Positions 1 through 8,282 of a DNA stretch of 64,000 nt are shown piece by piece. The stretch's first letter is position 1, and the number at the start of each line of letters is the position of its first letter. The notes below the pieces were generated by a model. That model saw nothing but the letters and a program-made list of their open reading frames with translations, was not told the DNA's origin and ran no database searches. Source of the stretch: Opitutales bacterium UBA5694 (GTDB lineage: Bacteria > Verrucomicrobiota > Verrucomicrobiia > Opitutales > Opitutaceae); NCBI GenBank assembly GCA_002420185.1, contig DIHO01000016.1:122253-186252 (forward strand). The letters are read 5' to 3'. The position numbers and the translations under genes are program-made.

Positions 1-1
1 A

Positions 2-286
2 GCACGTTTGAATGGATTTCGTGACGCGATCGACTATTGGAGCCAATCAAGTTGCAAGCAGTATTTGAATCGGCTGGATCGCCCGGCTTTACTAGTGAAC
101 GCTAGGAATGATCCGTTTCTCTCGGATTCCTGCTTCCCTCGCGAGATTGCACAATCTAGCTCTCTCTTCCATCTAGAAATTCCGGCATCTGGAGGGCACT
201 GTGGGTTCCCGGGTCGCAAGGCACCCGAGGGGTACTGGCATGAACGCCGTGCACTATCTTTTTTCTCAGCCCAAGGGAACCGCTGA
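2..286 (+). CDS. YheT-like alpha/beta hydrolase, C-terminal fragment
   Basis: This is the C-terminal part of an alpha/beta-hydrolase of the YheT/ABHD1-3 esterase type, cut by the left window edge. The visible reading frame is open from the second base, so the TTG at position 8 is an internal Leu rather than a start. The late core of the fold is visible: a strand followed by NARNDPF, where Asp would be the acid of the triad, and then GGHCGF, where His would be the catalytic base. The nucleophile Ser lies outside the window. It converges with the SRAP gene and their stop codons are only two bases apart. The substrate is unknown. Family assignment rests on the D and H motifs and their spacing. 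Confidence 0.75.
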   Translation, partial: ARLNGFRDAIDYWSQSSCKQYLNRLDRPALLVNARNDPFLSDSCFPREIAQSSSLFHLEIPASGGHCGFPGRKAPEGYWHERRALSFFSAQGNR

Positions 287-288
287 TT

Positions 289-1026
289 CTAAAAACCCAT
301 ATCGAGCTGGGTGCTTGCTTCAGCCCGGGGTCGCTCGATGCATTCGGGCGAATCGTTTTGGTTGTTGTTCACAATTGGATTGACCGGCCGGCATTGCATT
401 CGGTCGGAACTGATCGCGGCGAACAAATTAAATCGAGACTCCGTTTCTATGGTTTCGGGATTTCCATCCAGCCACTCGTGGGCTCCCTCTTCCTGAAGTA
501 TGACCGGCATGCGATCATGAAGCTTTGAGGCGAGAGCATTGGCCTGGGTGGTTAGAATAGCAAAGCTATCAAAGGAATTACCGGCTGGATCGTGCGAAGT
601 TTCCCAAACGCCAGCCATACAGAATAACTCCTCGTCCTTTAGCTGGAAATAGTAGGGCTGGTTAATGTGCCGTTGACGCTTCCACTCGTAGTACCCGTCA
701 GCAGGCACAAGGCAACGCCGTCGCTGATAGGCCGCCTTGAAACTCGGTTTGTCTGCGATTGTTTCCGAACGGGCATTTATGAGGAGAGAAGTAGTCGAAC
801 CGGATTTTGACCAACTGGGAACAAGCCCCCAACGCATCTCGTTCGCGGTCAACGAACCCGCCTCTAAGTCTTTCCTAATGACAAGATTGTTTTGGGTTGG
901 AGCGATATTGTAGCGGGCTTTGAATGAATATTCTTTGCTGCCACTCGGTGGAGGAAAACTTATTTTCCCCTTATTGTCCCTTCCGATCGAGATCGGTTTC
1001 TTGACCAATGTATAACGCCCGCACAC
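289..1026 (-). CDS. SRAP domain protein (YedK/HMCES-like abasic-site DNA-crosslinking protein)
   Basis: This is an SOS-response-associated peptidase family protein of 245 residues. Known members crosslink abasic sites in single-stranded DNA through the alpha-amine and thiol of Cys2. I chose the GTG start because it places Cys directly after the initiator Met in MCGRYTL, as the chemistry requires. The ATG eight codons upstream would bury that Cys and has no better ribosome-binding site. The other active-site residues are present: Asn84 and Glu88 in NARSET, Glu114 in GYYEW and His170 in LHDRMP. The length is typical. No LexA box was recognised upstream. It is transcribed away from the decayed gene to its right and faces the hydrolase fragment. 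Confidence 0.93.
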   Translation of the reverse strand: MCGRYTLVKKPISIGRDNKGKISFPPPSGSKEYSFKARYNIAPTQNNLVIRKDLEAGSLTANEMRWGLVPSWSKSGSTTSLLINARSETIADKPSFKAAYQRRRCLVPADGYYEWKRQRHINQPYYFQLKDEELFCMAGVWETSHDPAGNSFDSFAILTTQANALASKLHDRMPVILQEEGAHEWLDGNPETIETESRFNLFAAISSDRMQCRPVNPIVNNNQNDSPECIERPRAEASTQLDMGF

Positions 1027-1087
1027 CTTGAAAAAGATTGTATGAAACACTGGCCTTTGACAAGGCGTGTGTCGGAGGTTTCGGAAT

Positions 1088-1716
1088 GTTTACCAATTAA
1101 TTGAAACTAAGAACATCCTCATCATGGGAGCCATTTTTGCGGTGCTTCTTCCTATCGTCCATCGCCTGCTGGGACGTTCTAGATAGGCGATGCTGGCCTA
1201 GTACGAGATCATGGAGAAGCGTTTTCGGTTGCAGCGAAAGATCTATCCGAGCAAGTGGGGGAAGGGATCGGGGAGCGGTAGGCTTTATCAGGCGATTTTC
1301 ATGGGTATCCGATTAGCTTGTACGACCATTATCGTGGGAGCGGCCAGTCCAAGGAGACCTGGACTTCTTTTACGCTAGAGATGCTTTTTGCAGGGGAGTT
1401 GGAGATTCTCCTTAAACTAGTCGAAGGTTATCGTGGAGCACGTTTTGCTACAGGTGACTTACTGATTCGAGTGGATGCTGGATCGGAAAACTTTGAAGTC
1501 TACACGAATTCAAATACGATTATCGAATTGTTACTCAACAAATCCACCTGCGAGCAAATCACTGAATTCAAAGGGGAGGGGTGCTTTCGGTTTTCGAAAG
1601 AATTTTTCGAAAACCGGGAGTGCGGTCAAAATGGAGGCACTGCGATGGGGATCCGCTTTCAGGAAGCATTCAAAATCCAAGAGGATCTCGGAGACCGCGT
1701 TTCTGAGCTTAAGTAA
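1088..1716 (+). pseudogene. Decayed small membrane protein gene (two stops and a frameshift)
   Basis: The reading frame can be followed in two parts. The first part has an N-terminal hydrophobic helix (NILIMGAIFAVLLPIV), then two TAG codons near 1184 and 1196, then a basic segment (MEKRFRLQRKIYP). Near 1290 the protein-like frame slips by one base. The second part continues as GDFHGYPISLYDHYRGSG and then 130 residues with even, protein-like composition (FATGDLLIRVD, FEVYTN). The layout resembles an unnamed family of short verrucomicrobial membrane proteins in which a G-x-YxG-x-x-(I/V)-x-L(Y) strand is followed by a conserved F-x-V-x-TN strand. No intact start codon remains, because the first in-frame codon is GTT. 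It is probably nonfunctional. The distal 132 codons could still be expressed alone, but nothing supports that. Confidence 0.45.
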
Positions 1717-1748
1717 GTCCGAGACGATTAGAAAAATGCGTTCCCCAA

Positions 1749-2894
1749 TTAGCGCAGCGCGTCGACCGCTTTTTCCATTCGTTCGAGCCCTTCCTTTAAG
1801 GTGGACTGGGGGCATCCGAAGTTGAGCCTAACGTGACCGGGACTATCGAAGAAAGCTCCGTCGGTAAGCCCAATTCCGTGCGATTCAAAATGGGCCACGG
1901 GATTACTTAAATCGAAGGCGGTGACGTCCAACCAAGAAAGATAAGTCGCCTCATGCTGGTAGACTCCAATTTCTGGAATGCGCTCTTTTACAAAAGAGTG
2001 TATACAATCCCGATTGGCTCCGAGATAGCGAAGGAGCTCTTCTCGCCAAGGACCCCCATCCCGATAAGCTGCTTCACAAGCAGTATAGCCAAGATTGTTG
2101 ACCTCTGCCATGATCCCTCGAGTCGCAGAATTGAACCGATGGCGAAGATCCCTATCGGGGATAATGGCCAGCGAACAGCCCAGTCCCGCTAAATTGTAGG
2201 TCTTGCTCGGAGCGATTAGGGTAAAGGAGTTTTTCGAAACCTCCTCTGATAACGTGGCAATGGGTGTGTGGGACTTTCCATCGAGTAATAGCTCGCAATG
2301 GATTTCATCGGAACATAGGATTAAGTTGTGACGTTGGCAAAACGATGCGACCGCCTCTAGCTCTGACCGGTCGAATACCCGTGCACACGGGTTGTGTGGA
2401 TTACAGAAAAAGAACATCCGGGTTTGCGAATCGACGGCCGCTTCCATCGCCTCCCAGTCAATCACCCACTTTTCTCCGTCCAGAGCCATTTTAGCTTTTT
2501 TAACGGATCGATTCTGGAAACGAGGGCCGAGGAGAAAGGGAGGGTAGATGGGGGTCGTCGTCAGGATGTTTTCGCCAGGTTCCGCAAAGGCCCGACTAGT
2601 AATGTTGAGCCCTACGACTAATCCGGGCAGCCAGACTAGCCATTCCTCTTCTACGGCCCAGTTATAGTTGTGCTGCAGCATCCCGATGACCGCTTCGATA
2701 GTACCTACCTCCGGGCAGGCGTAGCCGAAAATGCCGTGATCGATTCGTTCGTGCAAGGCTTGCAAGACGGGTTCTGGGGCCTTGAAGTCCATGTCAGCTA
2801 CCCACATGGGCAAGATGTCCTGGCCTGCATACTTCTGCCATTTCTGGCTATCAGTGTGTCGGCGTTCGTGTACTTGGTCGAATATCGAGTCCAT
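1749..2894 (-). CDS. patB: PatB/MalY-type PLP-dependent cystathionine beta-lyase (C-S lyase)
   Basis: This is a fold-type I PLP enzyme of about 381 residues that splits C-S bonds of cystathionine or cysteine conjugates to thiol, pyruvate and ammonia. Motifs appear in the family order: LPMWVADMDF near the N-terminus (substrate loop), PIYPPF, CNPHNPCARVF (PLP phosphate and pyridine contacts), SDEIHCEL (Asp contacting the pyridine nitrogen) and SKTYNLAGL with the Schiff-base Lys near residue 231. The C-terminal HVRLNFGCP segment contains the carboxylate-binding Arg. The start at MDSIFDQV is chosen over a Met ten residues upstream because family members begin there. It is a cytoplasmic, single-gene unit read away from the hsp20 leader. 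It could also act as an aminotransferase, but the PatB motifs favour a lyase. Confidence 0.92.
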   Translation of the reverse strand: MDSIFDQVHERRHTDSQKWQKYAGQDILPMWVADMDFKAPEPVLQALHERIDHGIFGYACPEVGTIEAVIGMLQHNYNWAVEEEWLVWLPGLVVGLNITSRAFAEPGENILTTTPIYPPFLLGPRFQNRSVKKAKMALDGEKWVIDWEAMEAAVDSQTRMFFFCNPHNPCARVFDRSELEAVASFCQRHNLILCSDEIHCELLLDGKSHTPIATLSEEVSKNSFTLIAPSKTYNLAGLGCSLAIIPDRDLRHRFNSATRGIMAEVNNLGYTACEAAYRDGGPWREELLRYLGANRDCIHSFVKERIPEIGVYQHEATYLSWLDVTAFDLSNPVAHFESHGIGLTDGAFFDSPGHVRLNFGCPQSTLKEGLERMEKAVDALR

Positions 2895-3078
2895 CGTGTG
2901 GGATCTGCGGCAAGAAAGAGCCATGCTTGCCAGAGTTCAATCTCTTTAAAGAGCAACTGTGCCATCAGTCCTACAAGCGGTAGCATTCTAGAAGCGTCTG
3001 GTTGCAAAATTAATTCGGAGGGATCCGGAGTACCCGATTGATGGACCAGACGTCCTTGCCAGCTGATGTGTCGAGGCA

Positions 3079-3145
3079 CAATTACTTAGGGTAATAATGA
3101 GACATAGTGTCTCTATATCTTGTGTGTAATTGTGTTAAGTAATTG
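3079..3145 (+). promoter_or_regulatory. Nested inverted repeats in the hsp20 leader
   Basis: Two perfect ten-base arms, CAATTACTTA at 3079-3088 and TAAGTAATTG at 3136-3145, enclose a smaller palindrome, GAGACA-TAG-TGTCTC, at 3099-3113. A further ATTAC/GTAAT pair overlaps the left arm. This AT-rich block lies between the patB start and the first hsp20 gene, 95 bases before the ATG. It is not the CIRCE element (TTAGCACTC-N9-GAGTGCTAA). It may be an operator for a heat-shock regulator or a folded 5-prime leader. A weak sigma-70-like pair, TTGAAT at 3143 and TATAAA at 3168, overlaps the right arm with a long 19-base spacer. Function is inferred and the palindromes are seen directly. Confidence 0.5.
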
Positions 3146-3239
3146 AATAACAACACCCTAATGATAATATAAATTGGTATCATTTATGCACAATAGATAT
3201 TATCAATCCTATTAACAAAATCAAAATGAGGAGGTAAAA

Positions 3240-3695
3240 ATGAAATACTTAAGTCCGTTTAATTCAAGATATGGAATCACCTCGCCTTCAGAACATTCGT
3301 TTACGAATCTGGAAAAGGAGTTCAAAAACCTTTTTGGCAGCTTGCCGAGTCTTTTCGATTTAGGCAGTGAATGGATCCCTGAAGCGGGATGCCGTTCGCT
3401 GAGCCCACGGTGGTACGAGAATGATGATTCGTTTGTCGTTCAACTCGAGCTTCCTGGAATCGAGCCCCAAGACGTATCTCTGGAGGTAGGCGACAACGCG
3501 CTCAGGCTTTCTGCGGCAAGGAAAACGCGGTCCAGCAAAGACGATTCGGAAAGTATTCTCGCTTATAAGCAGTCTTTTTCAATCCCAGAGGGTGTAGATA
3601 CCGACAAGGTGGAAGCAGGCTATCAAGATGGGGTATTGAGCGTGACCTTCCCCAAAACGGAGGTGGTCAAACCGCGTCAGATCAAAATTAGTTAA
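3240..3695 (+). CDS. Hsp20-family small heat-shock protein, first of a pair
   Basis: This is an alpha-crystallin-domain holdase of 151 residues that would bind unfolding proteins in the cytoplasm without ATP. The crystallin domain spans roughly residues 52-145. It has the family strand pattern: WYENDDSFVVQLELPG near its start, then LEVGDNALRLSA, then the G-x-L motif near the end (DGVLSVTFPK). The C-terminal tail carries RQIKIS, a variant of the I-x-I anchor that docks on a neighbouring subunit. The start is fixed by a strong AGGAGG five bases upstream. A second hsp20 follows after 24 bases, so both are probably cotranscribed from the palindromic leader. Confidence 0.95.
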   Translation: MKYLSPFNSRYGITSPSEHSFTNLEKEFKNLFGSLPSLFDLGSEWIPEAGCRSLSPRWYENDDSFVVQLELPGIEPQDVSLEVGDNALRLSAARKTRSSKDDSESILAYKQSFSIPEGVDTDKVEAGYQDGVLSVTFPKTEVVKPRQIKIS

Positions 3696-3719
3696 CAACA
3701 AAAACAGGAGGAAACTAAA

Positions 3720-4124
3720 ATGACATTATTGAAGGTATTTAAACCATCCTCGGTTGCGGGTCGCCCCCGCCCGATTTCGAATGACGAATCTCAGGATATC
3801 ACATACGTACGGCCTGGTTATGAAATCACAGAAGATTACCATGCTTTTTGTATCGAAGTAGACTTGCCCGGAGTGGGTAGGGAAGATATCGTGCTGACCC
3901 TGTGCGATGGAATATTGGAGCTCACCGGCGAGCGAAACTTGAAGGTGCCCAAAGACTGGAAGCCGATAAGCGGTGACCACGAGGCTTTCGCGTACCGTTT
4001 GAAGCTAATGGTCGGAGACGGCGTTGCCGAAGGAGGCATCTCGGCTGAAACTAGCAATGGTGTGCTTCGTCTTACTTTGCCAAAGGAGGAAGAGAAAAAG
4101 CCGCGCAAGATAGAGATTTCATAA
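3720..4124 (+). CDS. Hsp20-family small heat-shock protein, second of a pair
   Basis: This second alpha-crystallin-domain protein has 134 residues and differs clearly in sequence from the first. The domain starts at about residue 32 (YEITEDYHAFCIEVDLPG). It includes LCDGILELTGER and the terminal SNGVLRLTLPKEE motif with the conserved G-x-L, and the tail ends in RKIEIS, an I-x-I-type anchor. AGGAGG lies eight bases before the ATG. Paired, divergent Hsp20 proteins often form mixed oligomers or a complementary holdase pair, which is an inference here. The gene is closed by a strong intrinsic terminator, so the hsp20 pair is a self-contained transcription unit. Confidence 0.95.
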   Translation: MTLLKVFKPSSVAGRPRPISNDESQDITYVRPGYEITEDYHAFCIEVDLPGVGREDIVLTLCDGILELTGERNLKVPKDWKPISGDHEAFAYRLKLMVGDGVAEGGISAETSNGVLRLTLPKEEEKKPRKIEIS

Positions 4125-4146
4125 TCTCATTGAGTGCAAGGAATGG

Positions 4147-4185
4147 CGCCGGTTCCCGTGGAGGGGAGCCGGCGTTTTTTGTTTT
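4147..4185 (+). terminator. Rho-independent terminator of the hsp20 pair
   Basis: An eleven-pair GC-rich stem (CGCCGGTTCCC against GGGAGCCGGCG, with one G-T wobble) and a six-base loop are followed directly by six T residues. It sits 22 bases after the second hsp20 stop and isolates that unit from the mscS-like gene. Confidence 0.9.
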
Positions 4186-4258
4186 AAGCTCCAGACGTAG
4201 TGGATCTGGTGTTGCTTTTGCTTTGAGGGGCTGTTTGAAGTTAGTCTTTCTTTAATCC

Positions 4259-5533
4259 ATGAAAAACCATCACTTAGTTTGGCTTGCTCTTGCATCGCTT
4301 TGTTTTGGACAGTTCCTCTTGGGACAAGATGACGGAGGCGAAAATGAGGTTCAAGCGGCTGAATCGGTAAGTGCCTCCAGTTTTGGACAGAGTGAGTTTA
4401 CGTCGATCCTAGGTGAGACGAGGACCATGCTGTCAGAAATTTTTCAAGAGGAAATGGGAGAGAATTCGTGGGGCCGGCTCTTAGTGAGCTTTATAATTAT
4501 TTTCCTGACTTACATTACCCGGAAAATTGTAGGATACCTGTTTGAAAACTGGTTGCATCGAATAACGGAAAAGACGTCGTGGGAATTTGACGACAGAATG
4601 ATCCCTGCGATGCGAGGACCTGTGGGGTGGATGGTTTTCGTCATTGGGTTGTTTGTCGCTCTCACTGTACTGAATCTGTCGCCGGAGTGGGATAAGGCGA
4701 TCGTACTAGGCGTCAAGGCGGCAACGATGACAATTGTCTTCTGGGGAATTCTGCGAGGGATAGACGTATTTGCGGAAACGATGATGGGTTTGGCGAAGCG
4801 GCGCGATATGGCGGTTCACGGATTTATACCGCTAATACAGAAAGCGACTCGCACATTTTTGTTCATCGTTGCAGTTATTCTGGTGGTGCAGAACTTGGGC
4901 TATTCTGTCAGCTCGCTCCTTGCGGGCTTGGGAATCGGCGGACTGGCGGTGGCCTTGGCGGCTCAGGAGACGTTGGGCAATTTCTTTGGTTCGGTCTCGC
5001 TTGTGGCAGACCGCCCTTTCCGAGTCGGGGACTGGATTCAAGTCGGCAGCAAAGTCGATGGAGATGTTGAAGAGATCGGGCTCCGTTCCACGAAAGTAAG
5101 GACCTGGTCAAAATCTCTCATGTCGATTCCAAACAAGGTATTGGCCAACGAAATTATCGAGAACTGGAGCAAGATGCCCAAGCGGCGGGTAAAGCAGTAC
5201 ATTGGTGTCACTTACAGTACGCCGGCTGACGCAATGCACGATTTGGTTGAGGACATTAAGGAGTTACTGAGGGAAGACGAAGGCGTCCAACAGGACTTCA
5301 TTCTCGTGAACTTTACCGATTTTGGTGATAGCTCGTTGCAAATCCTTGTCTATTACTTCACCAGCACCACGGCTTGGCTCGCCCACATGGACATTCGGCA
5401 GCGGATAAATATTAAGATCATGAAAGCGGTCGAAGCCCGCGGTGCATTGATGGCGTTTCCAACTCGTTCACTACAATTTGAAGGGGATATCGCCGAGCGA
5501 ATAGCGGACGGATTGGTATCTAAGTCGGACTAA
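4259..5533 (+). CDS. MscS-family mechanosensitive channel
   Basis: This is a small-conductance mechanosensitive channel homologue of 424 residues, expected to open under membrane tension and release solutes during hypo-osmotic shock. An N-terminal signal peptide (LVWLALASLCFGQFLLGQ) leads to a periplasmic linker of about 60 residues. Four or more hydrophobic segments follow, and then the pore helix with the alternating Gly/Ala pattern (SSLLAGLGIGGLAVALAA). The beta domain carries the MscS signature FFGSVSLVADRPFRVGDWI, and an alpha/beta C-terminal domain follows. Its length and signal peptide are closer to the extended YnaI/YbdG-like types than to 286-residue E. coli MscS. It stands alone after the hsp20 terminator, and its stop is one base from the end of the decayed methyltransferase on the other strand. 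Confidence 0.93.
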   Translation: MKNHHLVWLALASLCFGQFLLGQDDGGENEVQAAESVSASSFGQSEFTSILGETRTMLSEIFQEEMGENSWGRLLVSFIIIFLTYITRKIVGYLFENWLHRITEKTSWEFDDRMIPAMRGPVGWMVFVIGLFVALTVLNLSPEWDKAIVLGVKAATMTIVFWGILRGIDVFAETMMGLAKRRDMAVHGFIPLIQKATRTFLFIVAVILVVQNLGYSVSSLLAGLGIGGLAVALAAQETLGNFFGSVSLVADRPFRVGDWIQVGSKVDGDVEEIGLRSTKVRTWSKSLMSIPNKVLANEIIENWSKMPKRRVKQYIGVTYSTPADAMHDLVEDIKELLREDEGVQQDFILVNFTDFGDSSLQILVYYFTSTTAWLAHMDIRQRINIKIMKAVEARGALMAFPTRSLQFEGDIAERIADGLVSKSD

Positions 5534-5534
5534 G

Positions 5535-6251
5535 TTAAGTTGTGTAGCAAGCGATGTACAATAGATTCGTCAGCATTCCCTTGGGAAGATAGCGGGATTC
5601 AAACGCGGATTTCTTGAGGGTGGACTCGATTTGTTCGTGATTAGACAATCCTAGCCGATGTGTCTCGCTGAAATCTAGTGTCTCAGCTGGAGTTTCGATA
5701 TGGTAGTCAATTTGCAGGGCTGAAACGCCCCCATCGGTGCTGGCTTGCCTTGCCTGCAGAACTTTGACCTTGGATTTCTCGGCGAAGCTTTCGTTTGCTT
5801 CTACTAGCTCCGGCTTCCATCTATCGGGCTCGACCTAAGGTTCCAGGATGAGCCAGCCGCCGGGTTTTAGGTGTCATGCCATGTAAGAGGGGGCAGATTC
5901 TAATCCTGGGGTCGTTTCCGAAAAGCGGTTTGAACTGAAAAGGCAGGTGATGGCGTCGTATTGCTATGGAAGCGTAAAGGACCACATTTCGACACTGGTG
6001 AACTCCCCTCCTGGGTTCCTAGATTGGGCGATTTCGACGAAATTTGGTTCTAGGTCGATCCCATCGACCGAGTAGCCATAGGTTTTAGTCAGAATGCGAG
6101 CCCGTTCGCTAGTCCCACAAGCGACATCAAGGATGTCTTTTGGCTGAGTCTCGAATTTCTACAGAATGTAAGCGATCCGCTCTGCTTCGGCGGGGTAGTC
6201 TTTGATTGGCCAATAGTGGAAATCGTACTATCTCGCGAATTGAGCTTACAT
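5535..6251 (-). pseudogene. Decayed SAM-dependent methyltransferase (six in-frame stops, frame intact)
   Basis: One reading frame of 239 codons encodes a recognisable class I methyltransferase. It starts with an A-Q-F-A-R-x-YDFHYW segment, followed by the SAM-binding motif DILDVACGTSERA, then VDGIDLEPNFVEIA (acidic loop), HLKPGGWLILEP (motif III region) and a C-terminal substrate lobe. The frame is interrupted at codons 2 (TAA), 8 (TAG), 31 (TAG), 96 (TAG), 126 (TGA) and 139 (TAG), yet no insertion or deletion is needed anywhere. Where the family residue can be guessed (for example W in LEP-x-V, R before HLKPGG), one transition would create each stop. The protein cannot be made by normal decoding. 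The original substrate is unknown. Confidence 0.85.
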
Positions 6252-6455
6252 GCACAGGCCAAGAATTCCTTCGGGACAGGGTCCGAGCAATTCAATTTGG
6301 AAGAATGCTCAAACATGATCGCGTTTATCGAGCTTTTGATGCTCGTAATGAGTGATAATTTCACCTAAAAACGGTCTATTTTGATTAGGGTTCTATAGCG
6401 TTGAAACGGTTTGAAGAACTCAATCGTTATACCGATGTTCTGAATTTACTGAATC

Positions 6456-8261
6456 ATGTTTGAAAATTCGATAATTAACCGGAGACTTTCTCGCTTGGCC
6501 ACTTGCATAATAATGATGGGTCAGGTGTTTTTATTTTTATGCTCGAATGCGCTTGCCGCGGTTTACCCCGGTCCGAATTGGAAAGACGATTACGACCCAA
6601 TCGCTAGTCCTGAAGCGATCATTGGCGGCAAGTTTAAGATGGTTTTGGGACCCTATCCAAGTAGCTTTAATTTGTATACGAACTACACTTCCCAGAGTCT
6701 GGCTGTATTCAGTTTGCTGTTCGATGGTTTGTTTGACGTGCATCCATTGACTCTGGATTGGTCTCCGCGTTTGGCTAGCGCGATTGAGGTTTCCGACGAT
6801 CAGTTGACGTTTACGATCCATCTCGATTCGAATGCCGTTTGGAGTGATGGCGAGCCAATTACTTCGCAAGATTTCTTATTCACCTGGGAAACCATCCTAG
6901 ACCCGAAAAGCCTCGCGGGTGTTCATAAGCATTCGTTGGAAAAATTCGAGATTCCTGAACTGATTGATGAAAAGACGATTCGGCTAAAAGCCGATAAAGT
7001 TGATTGGAGCAATATGGTATCACTCGCTTCCTTCGTCATTCTGCCTAAGCACCATTTCGAAGGGCTTGATTTCAATGACCAGGACTTTCAATTCCCGATT
7101 GTCTCTGGGCGGTACAAGATTTCTGAAATGAAGGAAGGGAGTTACCTTCGAATGGAACGCCGAAGTAACTGGTGGTTGGATGACCAGAAGCGATTTATAG
7201 GGACAGATAATTTTCAAACCATCGAGTTCCGGTTCTATGCGACGCGTGATCTAATGTGGGAGGCCTTTAGGACGGGCGACGTAGATACATTTGCCTACGC
7301 GACGGCTCAAATTTGGAATGAAGACGCGAAAGGCGAGCCATTCGACAAGCACTGGATTGCGAAGCACAAAATTTACAACAAGGCCCCAATTGGTATACAG
7401 GGTTTTCCCATGAATATGCGTAAGGCACCTTTCGATGATATCCGAGTGCGTAAAGCAATGGCCCATATGCTTGATCGCCGAACTATTAATAAGACGATGC
7501 TGTTTGGTGACTATTTCATGCAGAACTCAATATACCATGATCTTTATGGCGAAGATCATCCGAACACCAATTTACAGTACGAGTATGAGCCCGAAACAGC
7601 GAGGAAGCTCCTAGATGAGGCCGGTTGGAAAGCTAATCCGAACACGGGTATCTTGGAAAAAGATGGAGAGCCTTTTGTATTTACGTTTTTGGGACGAAGC
7701 CCTGATTTCAACAAATATTTAGTCATATACCAAGAGGCACTCAAAGATGTGGGCATCGAGATGAGAATTCAGGAAAAAGACTGGGCGGCTTGGACCAAAG
7801 ACATGGACGAGTTCAACTATGAGATGACACTGGCGGCTTGGGGTGCTCCGATCTTTCGTTCGCCGGAGGGGATGTGGCATTCAAGAGAAGCAGATAGAAA
7901 GTCGAGCAATAACATTTATGGATTCAAAAATTCCAAGGTAGATCAGCTGATCGAAAAGCAGCTCAAGGAATTCGATATTGGCAAGCGAATGGAAATTCTT
8001 CGCGAGATTGATCACTTAATTCAACTCGAAGTTCCGATGGTGATGATATGGATGATCGACTTTCAGCGAATCATGTACTGGAACAAGTTTGGAACTCCGG
8101 AAACGGTCTATGACAAATTTAATGACGAGGCGTCTGCTCTGCATTATTGGTGGGTCGATCCAGATTTACAGGCAGACTTTGAGTCAGCTAAGGCGAATGT
8201 CGAGGGGCTACCACCAACGACGGATACGATCGTCTTCGACGAGATATTCTCTGAAAACTAG
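6456..8261 (+). CDS. yejA: Peptide ABC transporter substrate-binding protein (YejA-like)
   Basis: This is a periplasmic solute-binding protein of family 5 (SBP_bac_5, DppA/OppA fold), 601 residues and close to the size of YejA. An N-terminal signal peptide covers about residues 14-35 (IIMMGQVFLFLCSNALA). The mature part shows the family pattern: early FKMVLGPYPSSFNLY, then SPRLASAIEVSDD and TFTIHLDSNAVWSDG, RVRKAMAHMLDR in the middle lobe, and a C-terminal hinge rich in acidic and aromatic residues. It is first in a four-gene operon whose membrane and ATPase parts are YejB/E/F-like. The likely ligand is an oligopeptide or a microcin-C-like peptide, which is inferred from the family. Confidence 0.88.
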   Translation: MFENSIINRRLSRLATCIIMMGQVFLFLCSNALAAVYPGPNWKDDYDPIASPEAIIGGKFKMVLGPYPSSFNLYTNYTSQSLAVFSLLFDGLFDVHPLTLDWSPRLASAIEVSDDQLTFTIHLDSNAVWSDGEPITSQDFLFTWETILDPKSLAGVHKHSLEKFEIPELIDEKTIRLKADKVDWSNMVSLASFVILPKHHFEGLDFNDQDFQFPIVSGRYKISEMKEGSYLRMERRSNWWLDDQKRFIGTDNFQTIEFRFYATRDLMWEAFRTGDVDTFAYATAQIWNEDAKGEPFDKHWIAKHKIYNKAPIGIQGFPMNMRKAPFDDIRVRKAMAHMLDRRTINKTMLFGDYFMQNSIYHDLYGEDHPNTNLQYEYEPETARKLLDEAGWKANPNTGILEKDGEPFVFTFLGRSPDFNKYLVIYQEALKDVGIEMRIQEKDWAAWTKDMDEFNYEMTLAAWGAPIFRSPEGMWHSREADRKSSNNIYGFKNSKVDQLIEKQLKEFDIGKRMEILREIDHLIQLEVPMVMIWMIDFQRIMYWNKFGTPETVYDKFNDEASALHYWWVDPDLQADFESAKANVEGLPPTTDTIVFDEIFSEN

Positions 8262-8282
8262 ACCAGCGAGCCTCTCGTCACA

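Noticed and set aside
3079..3145. CIRCE heat-shock operator
   Set aside because: The palindromes do not match the TTAGCACTC-N9-GAGTGCTAA consensus.
5874..5876. TGA in the methyltransferase frame read as selenocysteine
   Set aside because: The same frame has five further TAA/TAG stops, so recoding of one TGA would not restore the protein.
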